64,000 nucleotides of DNA, from positions 1 to 64,000 of the forward strand of contig DAIQMR010000002.1 in assembly GCA_036788835.1 (NCBI GenBank). The letters run 5' to 3'. Position numbers and translations under genes: made by a program. Under the pieces are notes generated by a model. It saw only the letters and a program-made list of their open reading frames with translations, ran no database searches and was not told the DNA's origin. The DNA comes from JALCSJ01 sp036788835. Its GTDB lineage: Bacteria; Bacillota; Negativicutes; Acidaminococcales; Acidaminococcaceae. Of the stretch, positions 16,045 to 24,400 are shown one piece after another. Numbering within the stretch: the first letter of the stretch is position 1; each line of letters opens with the position of its first letter.

Positions 16045-16078
16045 AACATCCCACGACTAAAGTAACGAGTGTGCGGCG
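16045..16078 (-). mobile_element. IS200/IS605-type right-end hairpin remnant
   Basis: On the reverse strand it reads GCACACTCGTTACTTTAGTC followed by GTGGGATGTTCAA. It is closely related to 54205-54238 on the forward strand. The CGTnACTTTAGTCGTG hairpin followed by GTTCAA resembles the 3' end of tnpB elements. No transposase gene is present. Confidence 0.45.
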
Positions 16079-16147
16079 TGTAAGGTCATCAATTGTAATA
16101 AAGTGGTATTAATGGTATCATAGTCCAAGGAAAATATTCTTAAGAAT

Positions 16148-17011
16148 ATGGATGTGGATATAGTGAAACAGATTATTGTAAACGCCGATGATTTCGGCCG
16201 TCATAAATTAATGAATGCTGCGGTAGAACAAGGCCTGACTACCGGATGTCTCCGTTCTGCTACCATCATGCCGGGAGGGATTGCCTTTGATGATGCTATT
16301 CGTATTGCCAAAGCCCATCCGGATTTAGGAGTAGGCATCCATTTAACCATGGTTAATGGCAATCCAATTTTGCCACCTGATAAAATACCTTCGTTGGTAA
16401 CATCAGAAGGTGTGTTTTGGCCTGATCATACGACTTTTGTGAAAAAGTATTTTCTTGGTCAAATTAAATTAAGGGAACTTAAAATGGAACTGGCTGCTCA
16501 ACTTCGTAAAGTCCGGGACACTGGGCTTAAAATCAGTCACGTGGATAGTCATCAACACTTGCACACTTTGCCACGAATTATTGATATCGTTTTAGACCTG
16601 GCACAGGAAGCGGGAATTAAAGCTATTCGTATTCCCAGAACGCCAATTAAAGCTGAAGAAGCAGAGCTGAACTCTGTCGGCCAGTTAATTGGCCGGGCCG
16701 GTTTGGCTACTTTGGCACAGATGGCTGCCAGCAAAGCTAAAAACAGATGTTTCGTTATGCCTGACCATTTTGCCGGATTAGTGGCCGGAGGTGCTGTTGA
16801 CGCAGCTACCTTGCGGCAGATAGCCATGAATTTAGAGGAAGGTACCACGGAAGTCATGATGCATCCCGGGGTGGACAATAAAATTCTCTGCCAAGAAACT
16901 CAGTGGGACCATGACTACGAAGCAGAATTGCATGCCATAGTTTCAATGGAAGTAATGCTCGTGCTGCAAGAGCGCAAAGTCCAAATCGGCAATTTCAGTA
17001 CGATAGGATAA
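16148..17011 (+). CDS. YdjC/ChbG-like polysaccharide deacetylase
   Basis: 287 residues. IIVNADDFGRHKLMNAAVEQ is the start of the YdjC fold with the catalytic Asp-Asp. GVGIHLTMVNG and HVDSHQHLHTLP supply the metal-binding histidines, and TEVMMHPG is the last conserved strand. Family members remove acetyl groups from N-acetylated sugars such as diacetylchitobiose; related HpnK proteins act on hopanoid precursors. Substrate here unknown. ATG 16148 has no close ribosome site. A GTG at 16163 would give the more usual opening KQIIVNADDFG, so the start is uncertain. It is the last gene before the thiamine leader. Confidence 0.85.
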   Translation: MDVDIVKQIIVNADDFGRHKLMNAAVEQGLTTGCLRSATIMPGGIAFDDAIRIAKAHPDLGVGIHLTMVNGNPILPPDKIPSLVTSEGVFWPDHTTFVKKYFLGQIKLRELKMELAAQLRKVRDTGLKISHVDSHQHLHTLPRIIDIVLDLAQEAGIKAIRIPRTPIKAEEAELNSVGQLIGRAGLATLAQMAASKAKNRCFVMPDHFAGLVAGGAVDAATLRQIAMNLEEGTTEVMMHPGVDNKILCQETQWDHDYEAELHAIVSMEVMLVLQERKVQIGNFSTIG

Positions 17012-17061
17012 CAGACAGGTAACTGAGCCGCTGAGAAGTTTGTTTTATAAGAAACCGTTAC

Positions 17062-17089
17062 TTGACAAAGACTTGTCTTCATGTATAAA
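17062..17089 (+). promoter_or_regulatory. Promoter of the thiW-thiM-thiE operon
   Basis: TTGACA (17062-17067), 16-bp spacer, TATAAA (17084-17089) continuing as TATAAAATAA. It stands about 180 bases before the thiW start codon, leaving room for a structured leader. Confidence 0.7.
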
Positions 17090-17117
17090 ATAAATGGGTA
17101 AAACATATCCATTAACA

Positions 17118-17262
17118 TGGCTGTCGGGAGGGGAGCTCCTCAAGGCAGTAAACTATTGCGAGGGAGCCTATGGAATAGGCTGAGAGGGTATTGAAGCACT
17201 GCTTCCATTACCGACCGTATTGCGCAATAGGTGACCTTTGCGTAATATCAATTACGGGGAGG
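17118..17262 (+). ncRNA. Structured leader of thiW, TPP-riboswitch-like but non-canonical
   Basis: The leader can close with GTCGG (17123-17127) and CCGAC (17211-17215). Inside are a GGAG..CTCC hairpin, AGCCTAT-GGA-ATAGGCT (17165-17181) directly followed by GAGAGGG, and GAAGC-ACT-GCTTC. The GGCTGAGA string is the hallmark of the pyrimidine-binding arm of TPP riboswitches. The second TPP arm (CCTGAT...GCGTAGGGA) is not found. CTATTGCG (17153-17160) is complementary to CGCAATAG (17223-17230), competing with a local TATTGCGCAATA hairpin. CGTAAT/ATTACG runs into the Shine-Dalgarno. It is a switch candidate; the ligand is not proven. Confidence 0.6.
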
Positions 17263-17270
17263 ATGTTAAA

Positions 17271-17987
17271 ATGGATAACAAAATGAAACTTTTAAAAATG
17301 ACGACCACCGGTTTGCTTATTGCAATTGGTGTCGTCATTTCGCCGTTGTTGAGAGTAGAAGGCATGTGCCCTATGGCTCACTTGATTAACATTACGGCGG
17401 CAGTATTAATGGGGCCCTGGTACGCCCTTTTAATTGCTGCGATTATAGGTATTATTCGCATGACCACTATGGGCATTCCGCCTCTTGCCTTGACTGGGGC
17501 AGTCTTCGGAGCATTTTTGTCCGGTATGTTTTATAAATTATCTCACGGCAAATTAATAGCCGCATTTCTGGGAGAAGTTTTCGGCACGGGGATTATCGGT
17601 GCCATTGTTTCTTATCCGGTTATGTATTACCTTATCGGGAGAAGCGGGCTGACTTGGTTCTTCTACATTCCGTCCTTTATTGCAGGGACTTTAATAGGCG
17701 GTTCTTTGGCCTTTGTGTTTTTAAGGTCTCTGTCCAGAAATGGTCAGCTTAGCCGTATGCAGGAAGCTCTGGGCACTCATACTTATCCCGTCAGCAGCGA
17801 CTTGCTCAGCAATTGCGTGGGCATTATGGCTTTCGGTTTTATTGCCTATCTAGTTTCGGTAGTGCTTTTCAAAATGCTTTTAAAAATCACGGCGCCTTGG
17901 GCAAATATTCTGCCCTTTGCCCTGCTGGGAATTTTCCTGATTATGGCGCTTGGCTATTTTGCCAAGGAACGCTTAGCAACAAAGTGA
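17271..17987 (+). CDS. thiW: ThiW, thiazole-precursor transporter (ECF S component)
   Basis: 238 residues with about six hydrophobic segments. LLIAIGVVISPLLRVEGMCP and the GPWYALLIAAIIGIIRMTTM stretch match ThiW proteins, which take up the thiazole part of thiamine (hydroxyethylthiazole) with a shared ECF module. The role is supported by thiM and thiE directly downstream. GGGGAGG lies eight bases before ATG 17271; an upstream TTG frame has no ribosome site and overlaps leader structure. No ECF ATPase or T component is seen here. Confidence 0.9.
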   Translation: MDNKMKLLKMTTTGLLIAIGVVISPLLRVEGMCPMAHLINITAAVLMGPWYALLIAAIIGIIRMTTMGIPPLALTGAVFGAFLSGMFYKLSHGKLIAAFLGEVFGTGIIGAIVSYPVMYYLIGRSGLTWFFYIPSFIAGTLIGGSLAFVFLRSLSRNGQLSRMQEALGTHTYPVSSDLLSNCVGIMAFGFIAYLVSVVLFKMLLKITAPWANILPFALLGIFLIMALGYFAKERLATK

Positions 17988-18067
17988 TAGGCCACTGATG
18001 CTTAATTAATATGTGATCTTTTCGGAGGCAGTTCAGTAATGTTTTTCATAAAGAAAGGTGGTAAGAC

Positions 18068-18865
18068 ATGGATAATATAATTGACCTTAAAAACAAACTA
18101 CAACAACAAAGACCGCTGATTCACTGCATAACCAATGCGATTTCCATTAACGACTGCGCCAATATTATCTTATGCCTGGGTGGGCGACCGATTATGGTGG
18201 AGCATCCGGAAGAGGTGGCTGCCGTGACGGCCAATGCCAAAGCCCTTATGTTGAACATAGGCAATTTGACAGAGGCCCACTTGCAGAGTATGCCCATAGC
18301 TTTAAAGACCGCTAAGGATAATCATATTCCCGCTATTTTAGATTTAGTGGGAGTAGGATGTTCTCCCCTTCGCCGGGAATTTGCCGGTCACCTGCTAAAG
18401 GATTTTCACATTTCCATAGTCAAGGGCAATTATAGTGAAATCAAGGCACTTTGCTGCAACATTACGACTGATGGGGTGGACACTCGCCCGGAAGACAAGA
18501 ATCTGGATGATACTATCGAAAATGTCGGCATCTTGGCCAAAGAACTCCCAACAACAGTCCTGGCCAGCGGAGCAGTGGATGTCATTGGCAATAGTGAGCA
18601 CATCTATACAGCATCCAATGGAACTCCCATGATGGGGAATTTAACCGGTACCGGCTGTATGCTAGGTGCTGTGGCGGCGACTTATTTGGCAGTGACGGAT
18701 TCATTGACAGCAGGAGTAAGTGCTGCTGTGGCCATGGGTTTGGCAGGAGAGGCCGCTACAAAAATAGCCAAAGGACCGGGCACTTTTCACATGGCTTTCT
18801 TTGACAGTATTTGGCAATTGTCCCAGCAAGACTTACATCTGACGAAAGTTGAGAAAATAAAATGA
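18068..18865 (+). CDS. thiM: Hydroxyethylthiazole kinase
   Basis: 265 residues, normal ThiM length. It phosphorylates hydroxyethylthiazole for salvage into thiamine. RPLIHCITNAISINDCANII at the start, the PIMVEHPEEV segment, the ATP-binding VKGNYSEI, and the catalytic NLTGTGCMLG with the conserved Cys are all present. It follows thiW after 80 bases, and its last bases overlap the start of thiE. With thiW it forms a salvage route; no thiazole synthesis genes are visible. Confidence 0.95.
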   Translation: MDNIIDLKNKLQQQRPLIHCITNAISINDCANIILCLGGRPIMVEHPEEVAAVTANAKALMLNIGNLTEAHLQSMPIALKTAKDNHIPAILDLVGVGCSPLRREFAGHLLKDFHISIVKGNYSEIKALCCNITTDGVDTRPEDKNLDDTIENVGILAKELPTTVLASGAVDVIGNSEHIYTASNGTPMMGNLTGTGCMLGAVAATYLAVTDSLTAGVSAAVAMGLAGEAATKIAKGPGTFHMAFFDSIWQLSQQDLHLTKVEKIK

Positions 18866-19494
18866 AAAATCTTGATATGACTTTATATTTAGTGACCAAT
18901 AGCACAGGACGCAGCGAAGAAGAATTCCTGAAAATTTTGGAGCGAGCTTGCCAGAGCGGCGTCACCATAGTCCAGCTCAGGGAAAAAGACAGAGGGGGCA
19001 GGGAATACCTGCATTTAGCTCAGGCTGCCAAAAAAATAACGGACAAATACAACATTCCTCTGGTCATCGATGACAGAGTGGACGTAGCTATTGCCTGTGG
19101 CTGCGCGGGAGTTCATGTAGGGCAAAGTGATATTCCTGTCAATGTAGCACGTAAACTTTTAGGGCCGGACAAAATAGTGGGAGCTACAGCTAAAACAGTT
19201 CCTCAAGCTATAGAGGCCTATGAACAGGGAGCAGACTATATCGGCTGCGGGGCCATCTATCCGACTAAGACCAAAGTCATAACAGTCATAACGTCTATAG
19301 AACATTTAAAAGACATTTGCAAAGCTGTACCAATTCCCGTTAACGCTATCGGCGGTCTCAAAAAGGACAATATAGACGTATTGAAGGGTACAGGTATCGC
19401 CGGCATCTGTGTGGTTTCCAACATCATGGAAGCTCAGGATCCGGCTCAAACCACGCGGGAACTAAAAGCAGCAGTTGAGAAAATCATAAAGTGA
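18862..19494 (+). CDS. thiE: Thiamine-phosphate synthase
   Basis: 210 residues. It joins HMP-pyrophosphate and thiazole phosphate to thiamine phosphate. LYLVTNSTGRSEEEFLKIL, TIVQLREKDRGGREY (pyrophosphate Lys-Asp), IDDRVDVAIACGCAGVHVGQ and the GCGAIYPTKTK phosphate loop are standard ThiE motifs, and VNAIGGLKKDNI closes the barrel. The ATG overlaps the thiM stop (ATGA), so the two are translationally coupled. HMP-PP must come from a ThiD or ThiC outside the window. Confidence 0.95.
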   Translation: MKNLDMTLYLVTNSTGRSEEEFLKILERACQSGVTIVQLREKDRGGREYLHLAQAAKKITDKYNIPLVIDDRVDVAIACGCAGVHVGQSDIPVNVARKLLGPDKIVGATAKTVPQAIEAYEQGADYIGCGAIYPTKTKVITVITSIEHLKDICKAVPIPVNAIGGLKKDNIDVLKGTGIAGICVVSNIMEAQDPAQTTRELKAAVEKIIK

Positions 19495-19739
19495 GATACA
19501 AAGCACTGGCAGCTTATGTTGGCATGCTTCTTCACTTTGCCTATGGCTCGTGAGTGAATCAGCAAGCTGCTCCACAACACGCAGAAAAGCGACTGACAAA
19601 TTATCTGTCGGTTTTCTACACGACTTTTACCTATGGCATTAATAAACTTGCAATTTAGCGTTATAATGTGCTAAAATTAAATAGTTAAATAAGAACGATT
19701 ATTATTTAAACTAGAAATTTAAGAAGAGAGGTAATTAAC
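19495..19739 (+). other. Structured intergenic region after thiE
   Basis: A long imperfect hairpin closes with CAGCTT/AAGCTG around TTCACT/AGTGAA (about 19507-19568). A terminator-like hairpin GAAAAGCGAC / GTCGGTTTTC follows at 19584-19616. The last 90 bases are AT-rich and hold TTGCAA and TAAAAT, the likely promoter of the rubredoxin gene. Confidence 0.5.
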
Positions 19740-19901
19740 ATGGAAAAATATGTATGCCAAATCTGCGGTTATGTTTATGACCCTGCCGTAGGCGACCCTG
19801 AGCACGGCGTTGCTCCCGGCACAGCATTTGAAGATTTGCCTGCTGACTGGACATGTCCCGGCTGCGGCGTAGAAAAAGAAAACTTTGCTAAAGAAGAATA
19901 G
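19740..19901 (+). CDS. Rubredoxin
   Basis: 53 residues, a full-length rubredoxin. The two iron-binding loops are CQICG (residues 6-10) and CPGCG (residues 39-43). The conserved YVYDP, GVAPGT and DLPADW segments between them are all present. This is a small cytosolic one-electron carrier with a single iron bound by four cysteines. In anaerobes it usually feeds rubrerythrin or other oxygen/peroxide reductases, none of which is nearby. AGAGAGGTAATTAAC precedes the ATG. It lies 25 bases before pta and may share its transcript. Confidence 0.95.
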   Translation: MEKYVCQICGYVYDPAVGDPEHGVAPGTAFEDLPADWTCPGCGVEKENFAKEE

Positions 19902-19926
19902 GATTAAATAAAAGGAGTGGTTTATT

Positions 19927-20928
19927 GTGAGTCTGTTAGTACAAATTAGAGAAAAAGCAAGAAAACTGCAAAAAACTATCGTTTTGCCGGAAGGCCACGA
20001 TCAAAGAATTATTGAAGCCGCCGCTGAAATAGTGAAACAAGGTTTGGCAAAACCGGTTGTTATCGGTGACGCAGCAGAGATTAAGAGAGTTTCCGGAGAT
20101 TTAGGCCTTTCCATGGATGGAGTTGAAATCCTGGAATTGGAAAAAACTGCTAATTTAGATGAATATGCTACCGAATTTGCTAAATTAAGAGCAAAGAAGG
20201 GCATGACTTTTGAGCAGGCTAAAGACACCATGCTGAAAGCACCTGTTTTCTATGCTGCCATGATGGTTCGCCAAGGCAAGGCTGACGGTGTTGTATCCGG
20301 CGCTGCTGCTCCTACTGCTCAAGTTATCAGAGCAGGCTTGCAGATTATCGGCACCAAACCTGGTATCAAAACCGTTTCTTCCGTATTCGTTATGGAATTA
20401 ACTGAAAGACAAGACACCTATGGTGAAATTTTGCTCTTCGGTGATTGCTCCGTTATTCCTGAACCTACTTCCGAACAATTGGCTGATACCAGCGAATCTG
20501 CAGTGGAAACTGCCAAGAGTTTGCTAGGTATGGATGGTAAAGTAGCATTGTTATCCTTCTCTACCAAAGGCTCCGCTTCTCATCCCAGCATAGATGTAGT
20601 CAAAGAAGCAGGTAAGATTCTAAGAGACAGAAAAGTTACATTTGCTTTTGATGATGAAATCCAGGCTGATGCAGCCTTGGTTAAATCCGTAGCAGAAAAG
20701 AAATGCCCCGGTTCCAAAGTTGCCGGCCATGCTAATATCCTGATATTCCCGAACCTGGCAGCAGGCAACATAGCCTACAAACTGGTACAACGTTTGGCCG
20801 GAGCCAATGCCTACGGTCCAATTCTCCAAGGCTTAAATCATCCGATTAACGATTTGTCCAGAGGCTGCAGTGCTCCGGATATCGTAGATACTGTGGCTTT
20901 GACCGCGGTACAATCTACAACGAAATAA
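19927..20928 (+). CDS. pta: Phosphate acetyltransferase
   Basis: 333 residues, the short one-domain Pta of Bacillota. It interconverts acetyl-CoA and acetyl phosphate in fermentation. The C-terminal part holds LLSFSTKGSASHP, FAFDDEIQADAALV, and HANILIFPNLAAGNIAYKLV, all typical of the PTA_PTB fold. VVSGAAAPTAQVIRAGLQII is the conserved middle. The start is GTG 19927 after AAAGGAGTGG. No ackA is adjacent. The hairpin repeat array begins six bases after the stop codon. Confidence 0.95.
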   Translation: MSLLVQIREKARKLQKTIVLPEGHDQRIIEAAAEIVKQGLAKPVVIGDAAEIKRVSGDLGLSMDGVEILELEKTANLDEYATEFAKLRAKKGMTFEQAKDTMLKAPVFYAAMMVRQGKADGVVSGAAAPTAQVIRAGLQIIGTKPGIKTVSSVFVMELTERQDTYGEILLFGDCSVIPEPTSEQLADTSESAVETAKSLLGMDGKVALLSFSTKGSASHPSIDVVKEAGKILRDRKVTFAFDDEIQADAALVKSVAEKKCPGSKVAGHANILIFPNLAAGNIAYKLVQRLAGANAYGPILQGLNHPINDLSRGCSAPDIVDTVALTAVQSTTK

Positions 20929-20933
20929 AAACG

Positions 20934-21405
20934 GCAATATTTGCCTTATACTTTGTCAAGAGGGACCGGATGCGACTGGGATGAACTGCTTTGTTCTATC
21001 CCATCCGCACCGCTCCCTCTTTTCTCGTCTAAGGCTAAATCTTGCCGTTTTGTAAATCTAAATATTTGCCTTATACTTTGTCAAGAGGNNNNNNNNNNNN
21101 NNNNNNNNNNNNNNNNNNNNNNNNNNNNNNNNNNNNNNNNNNNNNNNNNNNNNNNNNNNNNNNNNNNNNNNNNNNNNNNNNNNNNNNNGCTAAATCTTGC
21201 CGTTTTGTAAATCTAAATATTTGCCTTATACTTTGTCAAGAGGGACCGGATGCGACTGGGATGAACTGCTTTGTTCTATCCCATCCGCACCGCTCCCTCT
21301 TTTCTCGTCTAAGGCTAAATCTTGCCGTTTTGTAAATCTAAATATTTGCCTTATACTTTGTCAAGAGGAATCGTGTCTGCGATCTCTCTTTTTTCTTGCC
21401 TAAAC
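20934..21405 (+). repeat. Tandem array of 125-bp R1 hairpin repeats
   Basis: The string TTGCCTTATACTTTGTCAAG begins at 20941, 21066, 21221 and 21346. The period is 125 where it can be measured. Each full unit holds AAGAGGGA/TCCCTCTT and further pairs closing on GGATGAACTGCTTTGTTC followed by TATCC, then a GGC-TAAATCTT-GCC hairpin. Two complete units are identical. The last copy (from 21339) is shortened, with a different small core (AATCG..CGAT). A run of N interrupts the array, so the copy number is unknown. No protein gene is supported between 20929 and 21462. Confidence 0.85.
21089..21188. other. Assembly gap (100 N) inside the repeat array
   Basis: Exactly 100 N. The flanking text would need 70 bases, or 70 plus multiples of 125, to keep the repeat in phase. 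The gap length is therefore a placeholder, probably from collapse of identical repeats. Confidence 0.95.
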
Positions 21406-21462
21406 TGTGCTATAATTTAGGTATAATTGATGTTTGTGACTGCTTTCCTAAGGAGAACTATT

Positions 21463-24400
21463 ATGGCGGAGAAAGAGATTACTTTGTTTGAATTGCTGGA
21501 CAATGAATTGCGGGATGAACGTTATCTTGAACTCAGAGGCATAGATAAAAAAGAAACAGAGATTTTTATACGGGAAAATAATATTGAAATTATGTGTTCT
21601 GAGCTAGGGAAAATTCAAGATGAAGATGGCCGGTTTTTATCTACCAGGGCTTTGAAGATAATAAAGAAGTATTTGCCCGAGCTTTCCGAGGAACCTGCGG
21701 AAGGCTGGCTGCAGCACTGCTATAATTATATTCTGTGTCTCTTGTTTCCGGCAGAAGAAAACTTAACGGAAGAGACCAGAGAAATCATGACTCCGGAAGC
21801 AGAGGACAAATATCGCGCCGGCCGCACGGAGCTTTTGCAGGTGCTTAAGGGTTTGTACGACTACGAATCTATGACCTTGGCTTTTAATCCTACCAAAGAG
21901 ATGACGCTGCTTAGTGACACGGAAGTTGTGAATAAAGGCTATACACGGGAATATCTGCACATGAAAAAGTGGCTCCGAGACCGCTACTTCCATGTGTTTA
22001 TGCGCGTTGGTATTGATATTACACCATTTAATACCTTGGGACATGTAGGGGGAGTTCATTACGTTGCCATGTTTATGGCCAGACAATTAAGCAAGTTGAA
22101 AGTGCCGGTAGATTTAGCTCTGATTTCAGGGGCGGCTCTTTGTCATGATATAGGGAAATACGGTTGCAAGAAAAAAGAGGGCAAGCGGGTTCCTTATTTA
22201 CACTATTATTATACGGGGATTTTTTGCCAGAGGGTGGGACTCAACGCCGTTGGACACATTGCTGCCAACCACTCTGTCTGGGATTTGGAACTGGAAAACT
22301 TATCAGTGGAATCTTTGCTTTTAATATATGCTGACTTTCGCGTGAAAAGCAGCAGGGATGCCAAGGGCTGGGAAGTTGTGCATTTCAATACTCTGGCGGA
22401 GGCGTTTAATGTTATTCTCAGCAAACTGGATAATGTGGACACAGCTAAGGTCCAGCGTTACCAGAAGGTTTATGCCAAACTGGCTGACTTTGAAAGATAC
22501 ATGGAAGAATTAGGCGTTACAACAGAGCTGCCCAAAGATTTCGCCCAGGAACCTAAGAATGCGCCTAAACCTATTCATAGGGACAAGGTCCTCTTGGAAG
22601 GCAACAAGGTAATTGATCAACTGAAATTTATGGCCATTAACCATAATATTAATTTAATGAGCACTTTCCTCAAGGACGATGATTTCAGTAATTTAATCGA
22701 AGCGGCCCGCAGTGAGCGCCTGTGGAAAAATATAAGAACATACATCGCTATCTTTAGCGAATATTCCACCTATATGACGGAGCACCAGGAAGCCTTGATA
22801 CTTCAGTTCCTTTATGAATTGTTATCCAGCAAAGAGGGAGACATTAGGCGCAGTGCGGCAAGTCTCATGGGGCGCATTGTTGCCAATTTTGATGACAAGT
22901 ACACAAAGGAATTGCCTGAGGGCGTAGCTTTGCCCAACAAGCATGTCAATAGTTTATCGGTTTTCGCCCAATATCTGGAAATGATAATGTATCCCAACCG
23001 GCATTACACAGAGCAGCATAAACTGTGGATTGGCTATTGTCTTAGCGACTTTATCAGTGCTGTGCTGAAGGGGTGCAATAAACCTAAGCTTGGTCAATAT
23101 TTGGAAGCAATGGAGAAATATTACGCCAGAACAGACTATGCTCCTGAGCAGTATATTATTTTGTTCACGGCCTTGATTGACATGGGAACCACTTATAAAA
23201 GTGACGAAAAGTTTTTGTCTATCATTGGGGACTTTATTGCCGCCGGCTGCACGTCTACAGAGCAGAATATCAGGGTGGCGGCCCTGAACGCCCAAAGACA
23301 ACTATTTAAAGATTACAATGACGAGACTTATTACAAAGAAATATTACAAGAGTTCCATATGCCCGACAAAAAAGATTTTTTCTCAGCTACAGAAGGGGGG
23401 CTCTTCCTTGTAGATTTGAAAATGAGTACCCACTGGGTCATCAAAGTTACCAATATTGAATTAATGCTCCACTATGTTGGTGAGCAAAGTGAACCGGGCA
23501 GTATTATGCATTTAGGCATGCACTTGATTAATCTGCTGAAAGGCAGTGAGTCCATCTATGTTCGTCGCCGGGCGGGCGAAGGGCTGCTGAAGATTTCTTC
23601 CGGCATGACATATGCCCAACGTAATGAGCTGGCAGTGGAGCTATTTAATGGCCTGAAAATAGGAGATCCTCAAATTGCCGAGTATGTACCGGAATATTTG
23701 GGTCAAATGATTCTTAAACTTCCCCCTCAGGAATTTGATGAATTCATTAATACCATGGCTGAGCAACTTCTGACGGCGAATATCCCTTTGGCTGCCTCAA
23801 TGGTTAATACAGTAGGTGTGGTTCTGGAAAATTTTGCTCACTTCGAGCGGGAATTTGCTCAGAATGCAGGTGCAGATGAGGCTAGGCAGCTGCGGCTTTT
23901 GTACATTATGATCAGGGCCTATGCCCATTATGACAAAGAGCTGAGCAGAGATGCTTTTTGGGATATGGGCAGATTTATTTTCAATAGTACCCTTATGCCT
24001 GAGCAGCAAAAAGATTTTATTTTCCTGCACTGTTACAAGAAGCTTTTTATTATGCTTACGGAAAACAAGGAAGGAAATCTGGAATTCTACAGCAATGCGG
24101 CAGTATTGAATCATATCTACCGTTATATTGGCCAGCACCAATTTGCTCAGGGAGAGTTTCAATTTCCTCTTCGGGAAAAAGTCTGTTTCTATCCGGGTAC
24201 CTTTGATCCATTTAGCTTAGGGCACAAGGCCGTAGCCCAGAAAATCAGGGACATGGGTTTTGATGTGTATCTGGCTCTGGACGAATTTTCTTGGTCCAAG
24301 CATACTCAGCCACGGCTCATGCGCCGTAAGATTATGAACATGTCCGTAGCCAATGAAGAGAATATTTATCCTTTCCCCGATGACATTCCCATTAATATTG

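Noticed and set aside
17161..17245. Standard TPP riboswitch
   Set aside because: Only the GGCTGAGA arm is present; the GCGTAGGGA-type second arm could not be found. I reported a TPP-like leader instead.
20941..21403. Three open frames of 68-97 residues with the repeated string LPYTLSRGTGCDWDELLC
   Set aside because: They are translations of the 125-bp hairpin repeat, run through the N gap, and lack ribosome sites. The conservation follows base pairing rather than codons.
20934..21405. CRISPR array
   Set aside because: Regular spacing suggested it, but the 125-bp unit is repeated in full, without unique spacers, and no cas genes are present.
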